Origin: Beijerinckiaceae bacterium
GTDB taxonomy: Bacteria; Pseudomonadota; Alphaproteobacteria; Rhizobiales; Beijerinckiaceae
DNA: 64,000 nucleotides
Reading direction: 5' to 3'
Assembly: GCA_947475995.1 (NCBI GenBank)
Contig: CANJNI010000008.1
Span: forward strand, 1 to 64,000
Shown: piece by piece, positions 8,137 through 16,859 of the stretch
How the letters are laid out: each line of letters opens with the position of its first letter
Numbering within the stretch: the stretch's first letter is position 1
Notes under the pieces: generated by a model
Database searches by the model: none
The model's input: only the letters and a program-made list of their open reading frames with translations
Told to the model about the DNA's origin: nothing
Program-made: the position numbers and the translations under genes

Positions 8137-8178
8137 TCAAGCGTCCAGTATCATCGCGTTCGTTTGCGTATCGGAGTT

Positions 8179-8910
8179 TCAAGAATGGCGTCGCAGCAAA
8201 ACTTCCTTGGCCTCGTTGACGCGCGCCGCCAGACTCGTCGTCCCCCCGTGGTCGGGATGAAGTTTCTTCATGAGAGAGCGATGAGCGCTCACGATCTCTT
8301 CGCGCGTGGCGGTCTTCGCAAGCCCCAGGATCTCATAAGCTTCATCCTCGCTCATTTTTCCCGACCGCGTCCGCGTGTCGCCATCACGGCTCCCCGCGTC
8401 GTCAGCCGCATCATTTGCCGGACGCCAGCCGGGAAAGCGCCGGTCGAGATAAGGTTCAAGTAGGCGCGCCCCGTCCGGATCGTCGCGCATGCAGGTCCGG
8501 AACAGGTCTTCGCATTGCGGGCGGGTCAGGGCTCCAAGCTTCCGGCCCTCATAAGCCCCGACCAGCACAAGACCATCCATCGCGCCGGTCGCGTGATCGA
8601 GTTCCATCTCGATCATCGCCGAGCGAACGCGCGACGAGCCTCCCGGTCTCGTGCCCGAGCCCACATTGCCGAAATACTTGCCCCAGCCGATCCGTGATCC
8701 CCAGCCGAGCAGATAAAGCCCGAAGCCGCCAAGGCCGACGGCAATTTCCATATGGCCGCGCAGGCCTATGAACCCGGCGAGCGCCAGCGCCGCAAGGCCG
8801 CCGCCCTGCTTGATGAGCCGCGCCAGCAGGGCAGGGCTCGCATTGGCGAAAAGCTTCGACCCGTAGATGATGGCGGCAAGGATCGCCGCCGCGATGAGAA
8901 GATTGACCAT
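8179..8910 (-). CDS. Membrane-anchored DnaJ-domain protein
   Basis: A 243-residue J-protein of the TerB-less membrane type. An N-terminal membrane segment (~3-17) and a second hydrophobic hairpin (~38-70) are followed by a cytosolic linker, then a short C-terminal J domain from ~190 with YEILGL, the helix ATREEIVSAHR and the essential HPD motif (in KKLHPDHGG). It should recruit and stimulate DnaK near the membrane. It lies 18 bases downstream of the VWA-like gene on the same strand, so they form an operon. Convergent with the carboxypeptidase gene. Confidence 0.87.
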   Translation of the reverse strand: MVNLLIAAAILAAIIYGSKLFANASPALLARLIKQGGGLAALALAGFIGLRGHMEIAVGLGGFGLYLLGWGSRIGWGKYFGNVGSGTRPGGSSRVRSAMIEMELDHATGAMDGLVLVGAYEGRKLGALTRPQCEDLFRTCMRDDPDGARLLEPYLDRRFPGWRPANDAADDAGSRDGDTRTRSGKMSEDEAYEILGLAKTATREEIVSAHRSLMKKLHPDHGGTTSLAARVNEAKEVLLRRHS

Positions 8911-8928
8911 GCGGGAATATGACCCGGT

Positions 8929-9639
8929 TCAGCGCATCTGCGAAAGCAGTTTCTGGGCCGCCTCTCCGCCCGCACGCGCCTGTTGCTCCAGCGCCATCCG
9001 GCCGCCCGCCGCATAGGCGGCGGCAGCCGCCAGAAGGCCTGCAAGCCTGCCGGGCGCATTGGCGTCGAAGGCCGCATAGGCGCCGCCCGTGAGGCGCGCG
9101 ATCTCCCGAAACGCCTGACCGGCCACCGGATCGTGCCCCTCGTGAAACAGGAAACCCTTCACGCCCAGCAGTCCGAGTTCCCCGGCGATGGCCGCCAGAT
9201 CGTCGACATTCTCCTCCATGGCGTCGCCCACGAAGACGAAGGCCCCGACCCTGGCGCGTCCGGTTTCTTCCCGAATATGTTTCAGCAGCTTGGCGATCTG
9301 GGTGTGGCCGCCCTCGACCTGAATGCGGCTCATCAGGGAGGCGAGTCCGGCGCCATTCTCCACGAAGCGCGAGGCCCGGCACTCCGCAAAGCCGCGGAAA
9401 TAGACCAGCTGGACATCCAGCCCGCCGAGCGCAGCCGCTGTGTCGAACATGCGGGTTTGCAGGCCCTGCGCGAGGTCCCAAGTCGCCTGACGGCTCATGG
9501 TGGCGTCCAGTGCGAAGACCAGCCGGCCCCGGCTGCTGCGTTGCTGGGGGGCAGGGGTCCGCTTCACCTGATCCAGAAAGGACGCCACTCCGGCGGAGGC
9601 CGGAGCCGGTCGGGCGGGAAATTTAGGCTCGTCGGCCAA
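8929..9639 (-). CDS. VWA-like domain protein
   Basis: The protein has a von Willebrand A-like fold: LVFALDATMSRQ holds a D-x-T-x-S variant of the metal-site motif, and GGHTQI and FVFVGDAMEEN match later strands. The TTG at 9639 is chosen because ctggaggc lies just upstream at the right distance; the longer frame to 9717 reads through this site and lacks one. This gives 236 residues starting ADEPKFPARP, without signal peptide. Followed by the DnaJ-type gene after 18 bases, suggesting a shared envelope or assembly task. The partner is unknown. Confidence 0.75.
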   Translation of the reverse strand: MADEPKFPARPAPASAGVASFLDQVKRTPAPQQRSSRGRLVFALDATMSRQATWDLAQGLQTRMFDTAAALGGLDVQLVYFRGFAECRASRFVENGAGLASLMSRIQVEGGHTQIAKLLKHIREETGRARVGAFVFVGDAMEENVDDLAAIAGELGLLGVKGFLFHEGHDPVAGQAFREIARLTGGAYAAFDANAPGRLAGLLAAAAAYAAGGRMALEQQARAGGEAAQKLLSQMR

Positions 9640-9784
9640 GCAATAAGCCTCCAGACACCAGTCAGACAGGCTAGCAGATCGGAGCCGGAGGCCCAAACGG
9701 CAACCCGGTCGCCGCAAATCCGCATTCGTAAAAAAAATCTTTCAACCTATGGATTAGGGGGCGGGTTTCCTCCGTATATGTGTC

Positions 9785-10339
9785 ATGGCTGATCACTCAA
9801 CCTTCGACGTAGTCGGACTGCTGGGTCCCCTTCGCCGCTATGCGCGTTCGCTGACGCGCAGCGAGGCGCAGGCGGAAGACCTTGTGCAGGATGCGTTGGT
9901 TAAAGCCTACGAGAAGCAGGAGACCTACCGGCAGGCCGGAAACCTCCGGACCTGGCTTTTCTCCATTGTTCACAATGTCTTCGTCGATGACTGGCGGCGC
10001 CGGGAAGCGGAAACGCGCCGCACGGAAGCGCAGGCCGTGCTGTCCATCGACGCCGCCGTGGACGATCCGGAAAGCCGGCTGCGTCTGAAGCAGATTCTCG
10101 ATCTTTTCATGGCCCTGCCGGATAAACAGCGCGCCGCGCTGCATCTCGTCACGGTCGAGGAGATGTCCTACCAGGACGCCGCCGCCACCCTCGGCATACC
10201 GCTTGGTACGCTGATGTCGCGCCTGTCGCGGGCGCGGGCGGCCATCCGGGACATCGAGGCGGCGGAGCAGGGCCCGGCCCGGCTTGAGCCGGAAGCGCGG
10301 CGCGCCGCGTTGCGTATCGTTGGAGGCAAGGATGACTGA
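9785..10339 (+). CDS. ECF-type RNA polymerase sigma factor
   Basis: A 184-residue group 4 sigma-70 factor. Region 2 spans about residues 12-75 (DLVQDALVKAYEK, then NLRTWLFSIVHNVFVDDWRR) and region 4 spans ~105-160 (LPDKQRAALHLVTVEEMSYQ and GIPLGTLMSRLSRAR). Region 3 is absent, as in all ECF factors. The stop overlaps the start of the anti-sigma gene by 8 bases, so the pair is translationally coupled. The signal it answers to is not evident from the neighbours. Confidence 0.92.
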   Translation: MADHSTFDVVGLLGPLRRYARSLTRSEAQAEDLVQDALVKAYEKQETYRQAGNLRTWLFSIVHNVFVDDWRRREAETRRTEAQAVLSIDAAVDDPESRLRLKQILDLFMALPDKQRAALHLVTVEEMSYQDAAATLGIPLGTLMSRLSRARAAIRDIEAAEQGPARLEPEARRAALRIVGGKDD

Positions 10340-11096
10340 CATCGTCTCCGAGAACGACCTCCATGCCTATGTGGACGGAGAACTTGAGCCGTCCCGGCTG
10401 CTGGTCGTCGAAGATTACCTGGCCCGCAATCCGCAGGCCGCCGCGCGGGTCATGGCGGACCTGCGGTCGCGCGATGTGCTGAAGCTGGCTCTGGGGTCCG
10501 TGCGCCGCAAGGCGTCGCCGGGCGCCATTGACGCTGCCGGACGGCTGGAAACCGGCATGTTCTGGAGCGGGCTGTTCAAGCGGTTCCGCAAGGTGGCGGC
10601 CGTCGGGTTCCTGCTCGCAGCAGGCTGGTTCGCGCATGACGAGACGGGGTTGCTGCATATTGCGGGGTCGGAAGCCGCTCCGGTGCCGCCGGCGTTCCTC
10701 GAAGACGCGCTGCAGGCGCATCGCACCGAGATCCTGCGGTCGCGCATGAACAGCCAGTCCCATGCGCAGATTTATGACCGCGAGGAAATTCTCGCGGCGA
10801 CCCAGATTGAAATGCCCGCCCTGCCGCCCGCGTGGCAGGTGACTGATGTGCAGGTGTTTCCTTCACATCAGGGCGCCAGCGTCGAGGCCTCGGTTCAGGC
10901 GGGCGCGCTCGGAAAAGTATCGTTGTTTGCGGCCCATGTGGACAACAAGTCCGTCATACCGCCGACAATGACGCGTAACGGCAACGACACAACATTCTAC
11001 TGGCAGAAGAACTCCCTGCTTTTCGCCATTACGGGCGACAAGGCCGGGCGTCCGCTTCGCCGCGCCGCACACGCGATCTTCGACACGATGCGATGA
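10332..11096 (+). CDS. Membrane anti-sigma factor
   Basis: A 254-residue partner of the ECF factor. The N-terminal ~60 residues (ENDLHAYVDGELEPSR, then YLARNP) match the cytosolic anti-sigma domain of RsiW/ChrR-like proteins, though without the zinc-binding HxxxCxxC. One membrane segment follows at about 84-101 (VAAVGFLLAAGWFA), and the remaining ~150 residues form a periplasmic sensor domain of unknown ligand. The ATG at 10332 overlaps the sigma gene stop by 8 bases; an upstream in-frame ATG at 10284 lies inside the sigma gene and is unlikely. Confidence 0.85.
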   Translation: MTDIVSENDLHAYVDGELEPSRLLVVEDYLARNPQAAARVMADLRSRDVLKLALGSVRRKASPGAIDAAGRLETGMFWSGLFKRFRKVAAVGFLLAAGWFAHDETGLLHIAGSEAAPVPPAFLEDALQAHRTEILRSRMNSQSHAQIYDREEILAATQIEMPALPPAWQVTDVQVFPSHQGASVEASVQAGALGKVSLFAAHVDNKSVIPPTMTRNGNDTTFYWQKNSLLFAITGDKAGRPLRRAAHAIFDTMR

Positions 11097-11136
11097 GCAT
11101 CGGCTTCATACGTTGAGCTTTCGGAAGGGGAGTCCA

Positions 11137-11853
11137 ATGTCTACACCGCAGTATACGGGTTTTGGCACCGCTACGCAGACCGCCGCCCAGTTCGACGCCG
11201 GGTTGCGCAAGCACATGCTGAGCGTCTTCAACTATATGGGTCTCGGACTCGCCGTAACCGGCATCGTGGCGATGTTCGTCGCCTCGACACCCGCCATCTA
11301 CCAGCCGATCTTCGGCACGCCGCTGAAATGGGTGGTGATGCTGGCGCCGCTGGCCTTCGTGTTCTTCTTCTCGTTCAAGATCGAGACGATGTCGGCGTCG
11401 ACCGCACAGACAGCTTTCTGGGCCTTCTGCGGCGTGATGGGCCTGTCGATGGCCTCGATCTTCCTCGTGTTCACCGGCACGAGCATCGCGCGCACGTTCT
11501 TCATTTCGGCGACGATGTTCGGCGCGACCAGTCTCTACGGCTACACAACGCAGCGCGATCTTTCCCGGATGGGCTCGTTCCTGATCATGGGTCTGATCGG
11601 CGTCGTGATCGCTTCGCTGGTGAACATCTTCCTCGGCTCCAGCATCCTGCAGTTCGCAATTTCGATCATCGGCGTTCTGGTGTTCACGGGTCTCACCGCC
11701 TACGATACGCAGAACATCAAGGAGCAATATGCCGAGAACTACGGCGCAGAATCGCTGACCAAGCTTGCCGTGTTCGGCGCGCTCTCGCTCTATCTGAATT
11801 TCGTCAACATCTTCCAGTTGCTGCTGAATCTCACCGGCCAGCGGGAAGAATGA
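11137..11853 (+). CDS. Bax inhibitor-1/YccA family membrane protein
   Basis: A 238-residue inner-membrane protein with about seven hydrophobic segments and the family's C-terminal signature around TGLTAYDTQNIKE. Bacterial members behave as pH-sensitive calcium leak channels or bind FtsH; the role here is unknown. The start at 11137 is supported by ggaagggg upstream; a 24-base upstream frame extension is not needed. It ends just before a strong terminator and lies 40 bases after the anti-sigma gene, so it may be read from the same promoter or its own. Confidence 0.9.
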   Translation: MSTPQYTGFGTATQTAAQFDAGLRKHMLSVFNYMGLGLAVTGIVAMFVASTPAIYQPIFGTPLKWVVMLAPLAFVFFFSFKIETMSASTAQTAFWAFCGVMGLSMASIFLVFTGTSIARTFFISATMFGATSLYGYTTQRDLSRMGSFLIMGLIGVVIASLVNIFLGSSILQFAISIIGVLVFTGLTAYDTQNIKEQYAENYGAESLTKLAVFGALSLYLNFVNIFQLLLNLTGQREE

Positions 11854-11863
11854 CATAACGGTT

Positions 11864-11893
11864 TTGGCGCGGCCTTCGGGCCGCGCCAATTTT
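11864..11893 (+). terminator. Rho-independent terminator after the BI-1 family gene
   Basis: An 11-bp stem ttggcgcggcc/ggccgcgccaa closes a UUCG tetraloop (11875-11878) and is followed by TTTT. Confidence 0.92.
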
Positions 11894-11983
11894 GTGGGGC
11901 GGTGTCAATCGCCAACAGGACTTTGCGCAATGTTGCGCGAAAGCACTAAAGAAGCCTGATTCAAGGCGAGTACGGAGGGGGTA

Positions 11984-14050
11984 ATGGAAGCCGATATGCT
12001 GGGGGCAGCAGGGCATGCGTTTGTCATGCTCATGGACCCCTATCGACTGATGATGTTGTCCGGCGGCGTGCTGATGGGCCTTGTGCTCGGCATTCTGCCC
12101 GGCATTGGCGGCCTCGCGGGCACCGCGCTGCTGCTGCCTTTCACGTTCAACATGGACCCGTATACAGCCATGGCGCTGCTGCTGGGTCTGGCCTCCACCA
12201 CCGCGACGGGCGACCCCATCCCGGCCATTCTGTTCGGCGTGCCGGGCGGCGCAGGCTCTGCGGCGACCGTGCTCGACGGCCTCCCGATGGCCAAGCGCGG
12301 CGAGGCGAGCCGCGCGCTCAGCGCCGCCTACATGTCGTCGATGCTCGGCGGCATTTTCGGCGCGATCCTGATGGGCATCTCGCTGCCGATCCTTCGGCCG
12401 ATCATGCTCTACATCGGGTCTCCAGAGCTACTAGGTTTCGCGGTGCTGGGCATCTCGATGGTGGCGGTGCTTTCGGGCAATACGCCGTTGCGCGGCCTTA
12501 CGGTTGCGGGCCTCGGTCTGATGATCTCGATGGTCGGTTCCGATCCGCAAACCGGCACGCTGCGCTGGACGCTGGACTCGCTGTATCTGTGGGAAGGCGC
12601 GCCGCTCGTTCCGATCGTGCTGGGCCTCTTCGCCCTGCCGGAACTGGCGGACCTTGCGATCGCCCGTACGGCCATCGCCGGCAACCTCGCGAAGACCAAT
12701 GCGTCTGGCATGATCCAGGGCGCGAAGGACTGCTTCACGCACTGGTGGCTGGTGCTGCGCTGCTCGTGGCTCGGCGCTGCGCTGGGCGCGATCCCGGGCA
12801 TTTCGGGCGCGGTCGTCGACTGGCTCGCTTATGGCCATGCGATGCGCACCGAGAAGGGCGCTGCGGCGACCTTCGGACGCGGCGACGTTCGCGGCGTCAT
12901 CGCGTCGGAATCCGCCAACAACTCGCGTGAAGGCGGCGCTCTCGTGCCGACCGTCGCGTTCGGCGTGCCGGGCTCTGCCGGCATGGCGATCCTGATGGGC
13001 GCCTTCATGATCCACGGTCTCGTCCCGGGTCCGGACATGTTGTCCAAGAACCTCGGCGTGACCTACGGCATGGTGTGGAGCGTGGCGCTCGCCAACATTC
13101 TCGGCGCGGGCCTTTGCTATCTGTTCTCCGAACAGTTCGCGCGTCTTGCGACGTTGCGCTATACGCTGATCATGCCGTCGACGCTGGGCATCATCTACAT
13201 CGGCGCGTTCCAGGGCTCTCGCAACTGGGGCGATCTGTACACGCTGGCGATCTTCGGCGTGTTCGGCTGGATGATGAAGCAGATGAAGTTCCCGCGTCCT
13301 CCGCTGGTTCTGGGCCTGGTGCTCGGAGAAGTGGTGGAGCGCTACATGTTCATCTCGATCCAGCGCTACGGCATCACCTGGTTCGCCCGTCCGATCGTGA
13401 TCATTCTGTTCGCGGTCGCGATCTGGGGCCTCGTGCGTCCGCTGCTGCAGGACGTCCGCGCCCACGGCGGCGTTGGCAAGATGCTGAAAGGCTTCCATGC
13501 CAAGCCGGACTTCCGTCCGACCCAGCTCTTCTCGGTGTTCATCCTCTGCGTTCTTGCAGCGATGATGTGGGAAGCCAAGAACTGGAACATGAGCGCCAAG
13601 ATCGTTCCGATGATCGTCGGTTCGCTGGCCTTCACGTTCTGTTCGCTGAGCTTGCTGAACGCGATCTTCCGCAAGCCGGAAGACCAGACGGAGCTCGGCC
13701 TCAACGCCGAAGTGAAGCAGAACCTCGAACAGAAGATCCACATGGATCTCGAGTCCGACACCGATCACATCCCGACCGCGACCATCTACCTGCGGGCGGC
13801 GATCTTCTTCGGATGGCTGCTGGGCTTCATGGCGTCGATGGCGACGATTGGGCTCATCCCGACGGTGCCGATCTTCGTGCTGCTCTACATGCGGCTTGAA
13901 GGACCGGAGCCGTGGAAGCTGGTCATCCCGCAGGCGATCGGTTTGACGATCTTCATCTGGTACGTGTTCGACCAGTTGCTGTCGATCCCGTGGCCGCCGA
14001 CCCTGATGGGCGGCTGGTTCCCGGCGCTGAAGTTCATTCCTTCGGTCTGA
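11984..14050 (+). CDS. Tripartite tricarboxylate transporter permease, TctA-TctB fusion
   Basis: At 688 residues the protein exceeds TctA (~500). Residues 1-~505 are a typical large TctA permease: GILPGIGGLAGTALLLPFTF and GVPGGAGSAATVLDG near the N-terminus, and the mirrored GVPGSAGMAILMG in the second half. After a cytosolic loop, residues ~515-688 carry four hydrophobic segments in the TctB pattern. The small permease therefore seems fused in. These carriers import carboxylates with a periplasmic TctC protein, but no tctC gene lies nearby. An agggggtaATG start and a terminator at 14068 bound a single-gene unit. Confidence 0.88.
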   Translation: MEADMLGAAGHAFVMLMDPYRLMMLSGGVLMGLVLGILPGIGGLAGTALLLPFTFNMDPYTAMALLLGLASTTATGDPIPAILFGVPGGAGSAATVLDGLPMAKRGEASRALSAAYMSSMLGGIFGAILMGISLPILRPIMLYIGSPELLGFAVLGISMVAVLSGNTPLRGLTVAGLGLMISMVGSDPQTGTLRWTLDSLYLWEGAPLVPIVLGLFALPELADLAIARTAIAGNLAKTNASGMIQGAKDCFTHWWLVLRCSWLGAALGAIPGISGAVVDWLAYGHAMRTEKGAAATFGRGDVRGVIASESANNSREGGALVPTVAFGVPGSAGMAILMGAFMIHGLVPGPDMLSKNLGVTYGMVWSVALANILGAGLCYLFSEQFARLATLRYTLIMPSTLGIIYIGAFQGSRNWGDLYTLAIFGVFGWMMKQMKFPRPPLVLGLVLGEVVERYMFISIQRYGITWFARPIVIILFAVAIWGLVRPLLQDVRAHGGVGKMLKGFHAKPDFRPTQLFSVFILCVLAAMMWEAKNWNMSAKIVPMIVGSLAFTFCSLSLLNAIFRKPEDQTELGLNAEVKQNLEQKIHMDLESDTDHIPTATIYLRAAIFFGWLLGFMASMATIGLIPTVPIFVLLYMRLEGPEPWKLVIPQAIGLTIFIWYVFDQLLSIPWPPTLMGGWFPALKFIPSV

Positions 14051-14067
14051 TCGATACAGACTAAAAG

Positions 14068-14097
14068 AAACGGCCGGGCAAAAGCCCGGCCGTTTTT
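14068..14097 (+). terminator. Rho-independent terminator after the TctA-TctB gene
   Basis: Perfect 9-bp stem cggccgggc/gcccggccg around aaaa, extended by A-T pairs, followed by five T residues. Confidence 0.93.
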
Positions 14098-14108
14098 CAT
14101 TTCCTGCC

Positions 14109-14183
14109 GTTGAGCGAAGCGATTCCATCTTGTGCGGGCGGCTTTGGATTGCTTCGTCGCTCTCCGCTTCGCAACGATGAAAG
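14109..14183. repeat. Degenerate intergenic repeat of the 'cattgcgag' family
   Basis: Outer arms cgttgagcgaagcgatt and the matching gcttcgtcgct...cgcttcgcaacg make an imperfect inverted repeat of ~75 bp filling the gap between convergent genes. It shares the gcgaagcgat / attgcttcgtcgc core with the elements at 17585, 56916 and 62822. Confidence 0.6.
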
Positions 14184-14187
14184 CTGA

Positions 14188-14625
14188 CTACAGCAATCCC
14201 AGTTCGCGCAACTCCCGCCGCAGTTCCTCGGGCATCTCGGCGAGTTCGCCGGCGCCTGCTGCAAGGTCCGCGGGCTTCTCGTTGTCCTTGAGGTAGCGCC
14301 AGCCCTGAAACGGCCGGCACGGGCGCGGCGCAACAGGTATCATCACCGGCTCCAGCACCAGATGACAGCGGCCGACGCCTTCGGCATCCGTGAATGGGCG
14401 GATTTCGAGCAACTTCTGACGCGCCGCGATCTGCCCCTTGATGACCCAGAAAAGCGATCCGCCATCGAGCAGTTCATCGGCGCGCTTGGGGACCATTCGG
14501 GTCGTGTGCTTCTGCTCCGCAGGTTCGCCGCGCCGGCGCTTGTCGGCAAGGCGCTCCTCGATCCATTCCTCCATGTCGCGAATGGATTCCGCGCCGACGC
14601 AGAGCTTGAGGAGATGCAGCGACAT
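14188..14625 (-). CDS. DUF1489 family protein
   Basis: A 145-residue cytosolic protein of a family confined mostly to Alphaproteobacteria, with no known function. Recognisable family stretches are LHLLKLCVGAESI at the start, TTRMVPKRADELL, GGSLFWVIKGQI and RPCRPFQGWRYL near the end. The ATG at 14625 (MSLHLLK) is preferred; the longer frame to 14649 would overlap the upstream SDR gene. It starts 7 bases after that SDR gene's stop, so the two are likely one operon. Confidence 0.85.
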   Translation of the reverse strand: MSLHLLKLCVGAESIRDMEEWIEERLADKRRRGEPAEQKHTTRMVPKRADELLDGGSLFWVIKGQIAARQKLLEIRPFTDAEGVGRCHLVLEPVMIPVAPRPCRPFQGWRYLKDNEKPADLAAGAGELAEMPEELRRELRELGLL

Positions 14626-14632
14626 GGCCTTC

Positions 14633-15391
14633 TCAGCCGCGTCCCACAAAGGGCATCTTGGTCGCCATGACGGTCATGAACTGCACGTTCGCGTCGAGCG
14701 GCAGGGTCGCCATGTAGACAATGGCGCGGGCCACATGATCGAGATCCATGAGCGGCTCGGGCCGCACGGAGCCGTCGGGTTGCGGTACGCCCGCCTTCAT
14801 GCGGCCCGTCATGTCGGTCTCCGCATTGCCGATGTCGATCTGCCCGCAGGCGATGTCGTATTTGCGCCCATCGAGCGAGGTCGCTTTCGTCAGGCCCGTG
14901 ATGGCGTGTTTGGTGGACGTGTAGGGCGCCGAGTTGGGCCGCGGCGCGTGGGCCGAGATCGAGCCGTTGTTGACAATGCGGCCACCGCGCGGGCTTTGCG
15001 CCTTCATCAAGCGGAACGCGGCCTGCGTGCAAAGAAATGCGCCGGTGAGATTCACGTCCACGATGGCGCGCCAGCGCTCGACCTCCAGATCCTCCAGCGG
15101 CATGCTGGGCGAAAACAGCCCCGCATTGTTGAACAGAAAATCCAGACGGCCAAAGCTTGCGCGCGTCGCCTCGAAGAGGGCGCGCACTTGCGCATCATCG
15201 GCGACGTCGCAGGTTTGCGACATGGCGGTTCCGCCAGCCGCCTCGATGGATTTCTGCACGTCCTGAAGCGGTTCGATGCGCCGACCGGCCAGCACGACCG
15301 CAAAGCCCGCTTTCGCCAGGGCCACCGAACAGGCGCGGCCGATGCCGGTTCCGGCCCCCGTCACGATGGCGATCTTCGGTTGCGTCTGCAT
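14633..15391 (-). CDS. Short-chain dehydrogenase/reductase (SDR)
   Basis: A 252-residue classical [13 protein letters not shown] near the N-terminus binds NAD(P), NNAG is the structural motif, the catalytic serine lies in the [11 protein letters not shown] stretch, and YTSTKHA gives the YxxxK pair. The substrate is unknown. The ATG at 15391 ([12 protein letters not shown]) is preceded by agaggg; upstream frame to 15616 is an artefact overlapping the divergent aldolase gene. Co-directional with DUF1489 and divergent from the class II aldolase gene, with only 76 bases between their starts. Confidence 0.88.
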   Translation of the reverse strand: MQTQPKIAIVTGAGTGIGRACSVALAKAGFAVVLAGRRIEPLQDVQKSIEAAGGTAMSQTCDVADDAQVRALFEATRASFGRLDFLFNNAGLFSPSMPLEDLEVERWRAIVDVNLTGAFLCTQAAFRLMKAQSPRGGRIVNNGSISAHAPRPNSAPYTSTKHAITGLTKATSLDGRKYDIACGQIDIGNAETDMTGRMKAGVPQPDGSVRPEPLMDLDHVARAIVYMATLPLDANVQFMTVMATKMPFVGRG

Positions 15392-15467
15392 GGCCGGGCC
15401 CTCTATCAATGGAGCAGCATTGATAGGCAATCGGCGGCGCGCGGCCAAGCGCGCAGGAGGAAACGCT

Positions 15468-16274
15468 ATGCTGCCATTCTGGCGTTGCGGTTGCTGTGCG
15501 CCATCGGGTTTCGTGGCGTCGCCCGTCGATGGAGCTGGTTCAGGCATCAGGCGGCCGGATTCGGCAGGGCCGGTCGATGCTGGATTGCTTGGCGATCTCG
15601 TCGCCGCAAACCGCATTCTGGCCGATCAGGGCGTTCTGGACGGCTACGGGCATGTGAGCATCCGGCATCCAGCCAAAGCCGATCATTTCATCCTGTCGAG
15701 ATCGCTCGCGCCCGCGCTGGTGAGGCGCGCGGACCTGATGGAATTTGCGTCGGACAGCGAGCCGGTCGCGGGCGAGACGCGGCTGTCCTATCTGGAGCGC
15801 TATATTCACGGCGAGATTTATCGCGCCCGCCCGGACGTGATGGCGGTGGTGCATTCGCACTCGCCGTCCGTCATTCCGTTTGGCATCTCGCGCACGCCCA
15901 TGCAGGCGCTGTTTCACATGAGCGGTTTTCTCGCACAGGGCGTGCCGATCTTCGATATTCGCGAGAAATTCGGCTTCACCGACATGCTCATCAGCAACAA
16001 TGCGATGGGCGCTGCGCTGGCGCAGGCTCTGGCGGGAAAGCCCGTTGCGCTGATGCGCGGTCACGGCAATGTGGTGGTTGGCTCAACCATTCAGGAAGTC
16101 GTTTACCGGGCGATCTACACGGAAGAAAATGCGCGTCTCCAAAAGCTCGCGATGGGGCTTGAAGGGCCGCTGACCTATCTGTCGCCCGAGGAAGGCGCGC
16201 GCGCTGATGCTACGGTGATGAAAACCATTGCGCGTCCGTGGGAGTTGTGGAAAGCGCGCGTGAGCGTGGAGTAA
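15468..16274 (+). CDS. Class II aldolase/adducin family protein
   Basis: A 268-residue enzyme of the fuculose-phosphate aldolase fold. The zinc site is visible as VVHSHSPSV (HxH) and in the RGHGNVVVG stretch (third histidine); [10 protein letters not shown] near residue 50 is the usual substrate-side motif. Members are aldolases, epimerases or decarboxylases; the substrate cannot be assigned. The ATG at 15468 has an ideal aggaggaaacgct before it. The first ~45 residues ([10 protein letters not shown] onward) are odd for the family and might be a poor hydrophobic leader. It ends base to base against the CDF-like gene. Confidence 0.85.
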   Translation: MLPFWRCGCCAPSGFVASPVDGAGSGIRRPDSAGPVDAGLLGDLVAANRILADQGVLDGYGHVSIRHPAKADHFILSRSLAPALVRRADLMEFASDSEPVAGETRLSYLERYIHGEIYRARPDVMAVVHSHSPSVIPFGISRTPMQALFHMSGFLAQGVPIFDIREKFGFTDMLISNNAMGAALAQALAGKPVALMRGHGNVVVGSTIQEVVYRAIYTEENARLQKLAMGLEGPLTYLSPEEGARADATVMKTIARPWELWKARVSVE

Positions 16275-16856
16275 CTACGTGTCCTTGCGCCTCGGCCAGG
16301 CGTCGCGGGTAATCACCCAGGCGGCCTGAAACGCCAGAAAAGCCGCAAAGCCGTCCACGGCCATCTGCGGCCAGCGCATCGGCGCAAGGCGAGCTGCGGC
16401 CATCACCAGCGCGAAAGCCGTCGCGGAGAAAGCGTCGTTCCGGGCGCTCAGCCATGTCGCTTCGATCAGCGGATTTTTCGTGTGGCGGAAGCGGGACAGC
16501 GCCCACGCGACCGCGATGCCTTCGATGATGATCGAGATGGCCGAAAAACCGACGGTGAAAGCCTGTATCACCGGAGGAATGAAGAAGGCCCGGATAACTT
16601 CATAGGAGCCCTGCAAACCCGCCACGAACAGCACCACCGCAATCGCCAGCGCCGACCAGCGTTCGGCCGGTGCGCCTCTGCCGAAGCTGATTGCCGCCAA
16701 CGCATAGATGGCGATATCATAGCCCCATTCGAGCGCGTCCTTCAGCAGCAGCCGGTTGTCCAGATGCAGCGCCAGTGCTGTTTCGCCCGCACACAGCAGG
16801 GCGATTCCGGCAACGATGATCCAGATGGTGCGCTTGTAGTCGCGCGCCTCGTCCAC
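16275..16856 (-). CDS. CDF-like membrane protein without cytoplasmic domain
   Basis: A 193-residue protein with six hydrophobic segments arranged like the transmembrane domain of cation diffusion facilitators. DALEWGYD stands where the metal-binding D/HxxxD of helix 2 should be, and SARNDAFSA stands for the helix-5 HxxxD. The usual ~90-residue C-terminal cytosolic domain is missing. It may still be a transporter or may have lost that activity. It lies 3 bases downstream of the GST gene and is probably co-transcribed. Confidence 0.65.
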   Translation of the reverse strand: MDEARDYKRTIWIIVAGIALLCAGETALALHLDNRLLLKDALEWGYDIAIYALAAISFGRGAPAERWSALAIAVVLFVAGLQGSYEVIRAFFIPPVIQAFTVGFSAISIIIEGIAVAWALSRFRHTKNPLIEATWLSARNDAFSATAFALVMAAARLAPMRWPQMAVDGFAAFLAFQAAWVITRDAWPRRKDT

Positions 16857-16859
16857 GGA

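Noticed and set aside
12431..14320. 629-codon open frame on the minus strand opposite the TctA-TctB gene
   Set aside because: It is the mirror of a highly biased GC-rich gene; the translation is rich in Arg, His and Glu with no domain, and the sense frame is a clear transporter.
14438..16162. 574-codon open frame across the SDR and aldolase genes
   Set aside because: Crosses a divergent promoter and two true genes in other frames.
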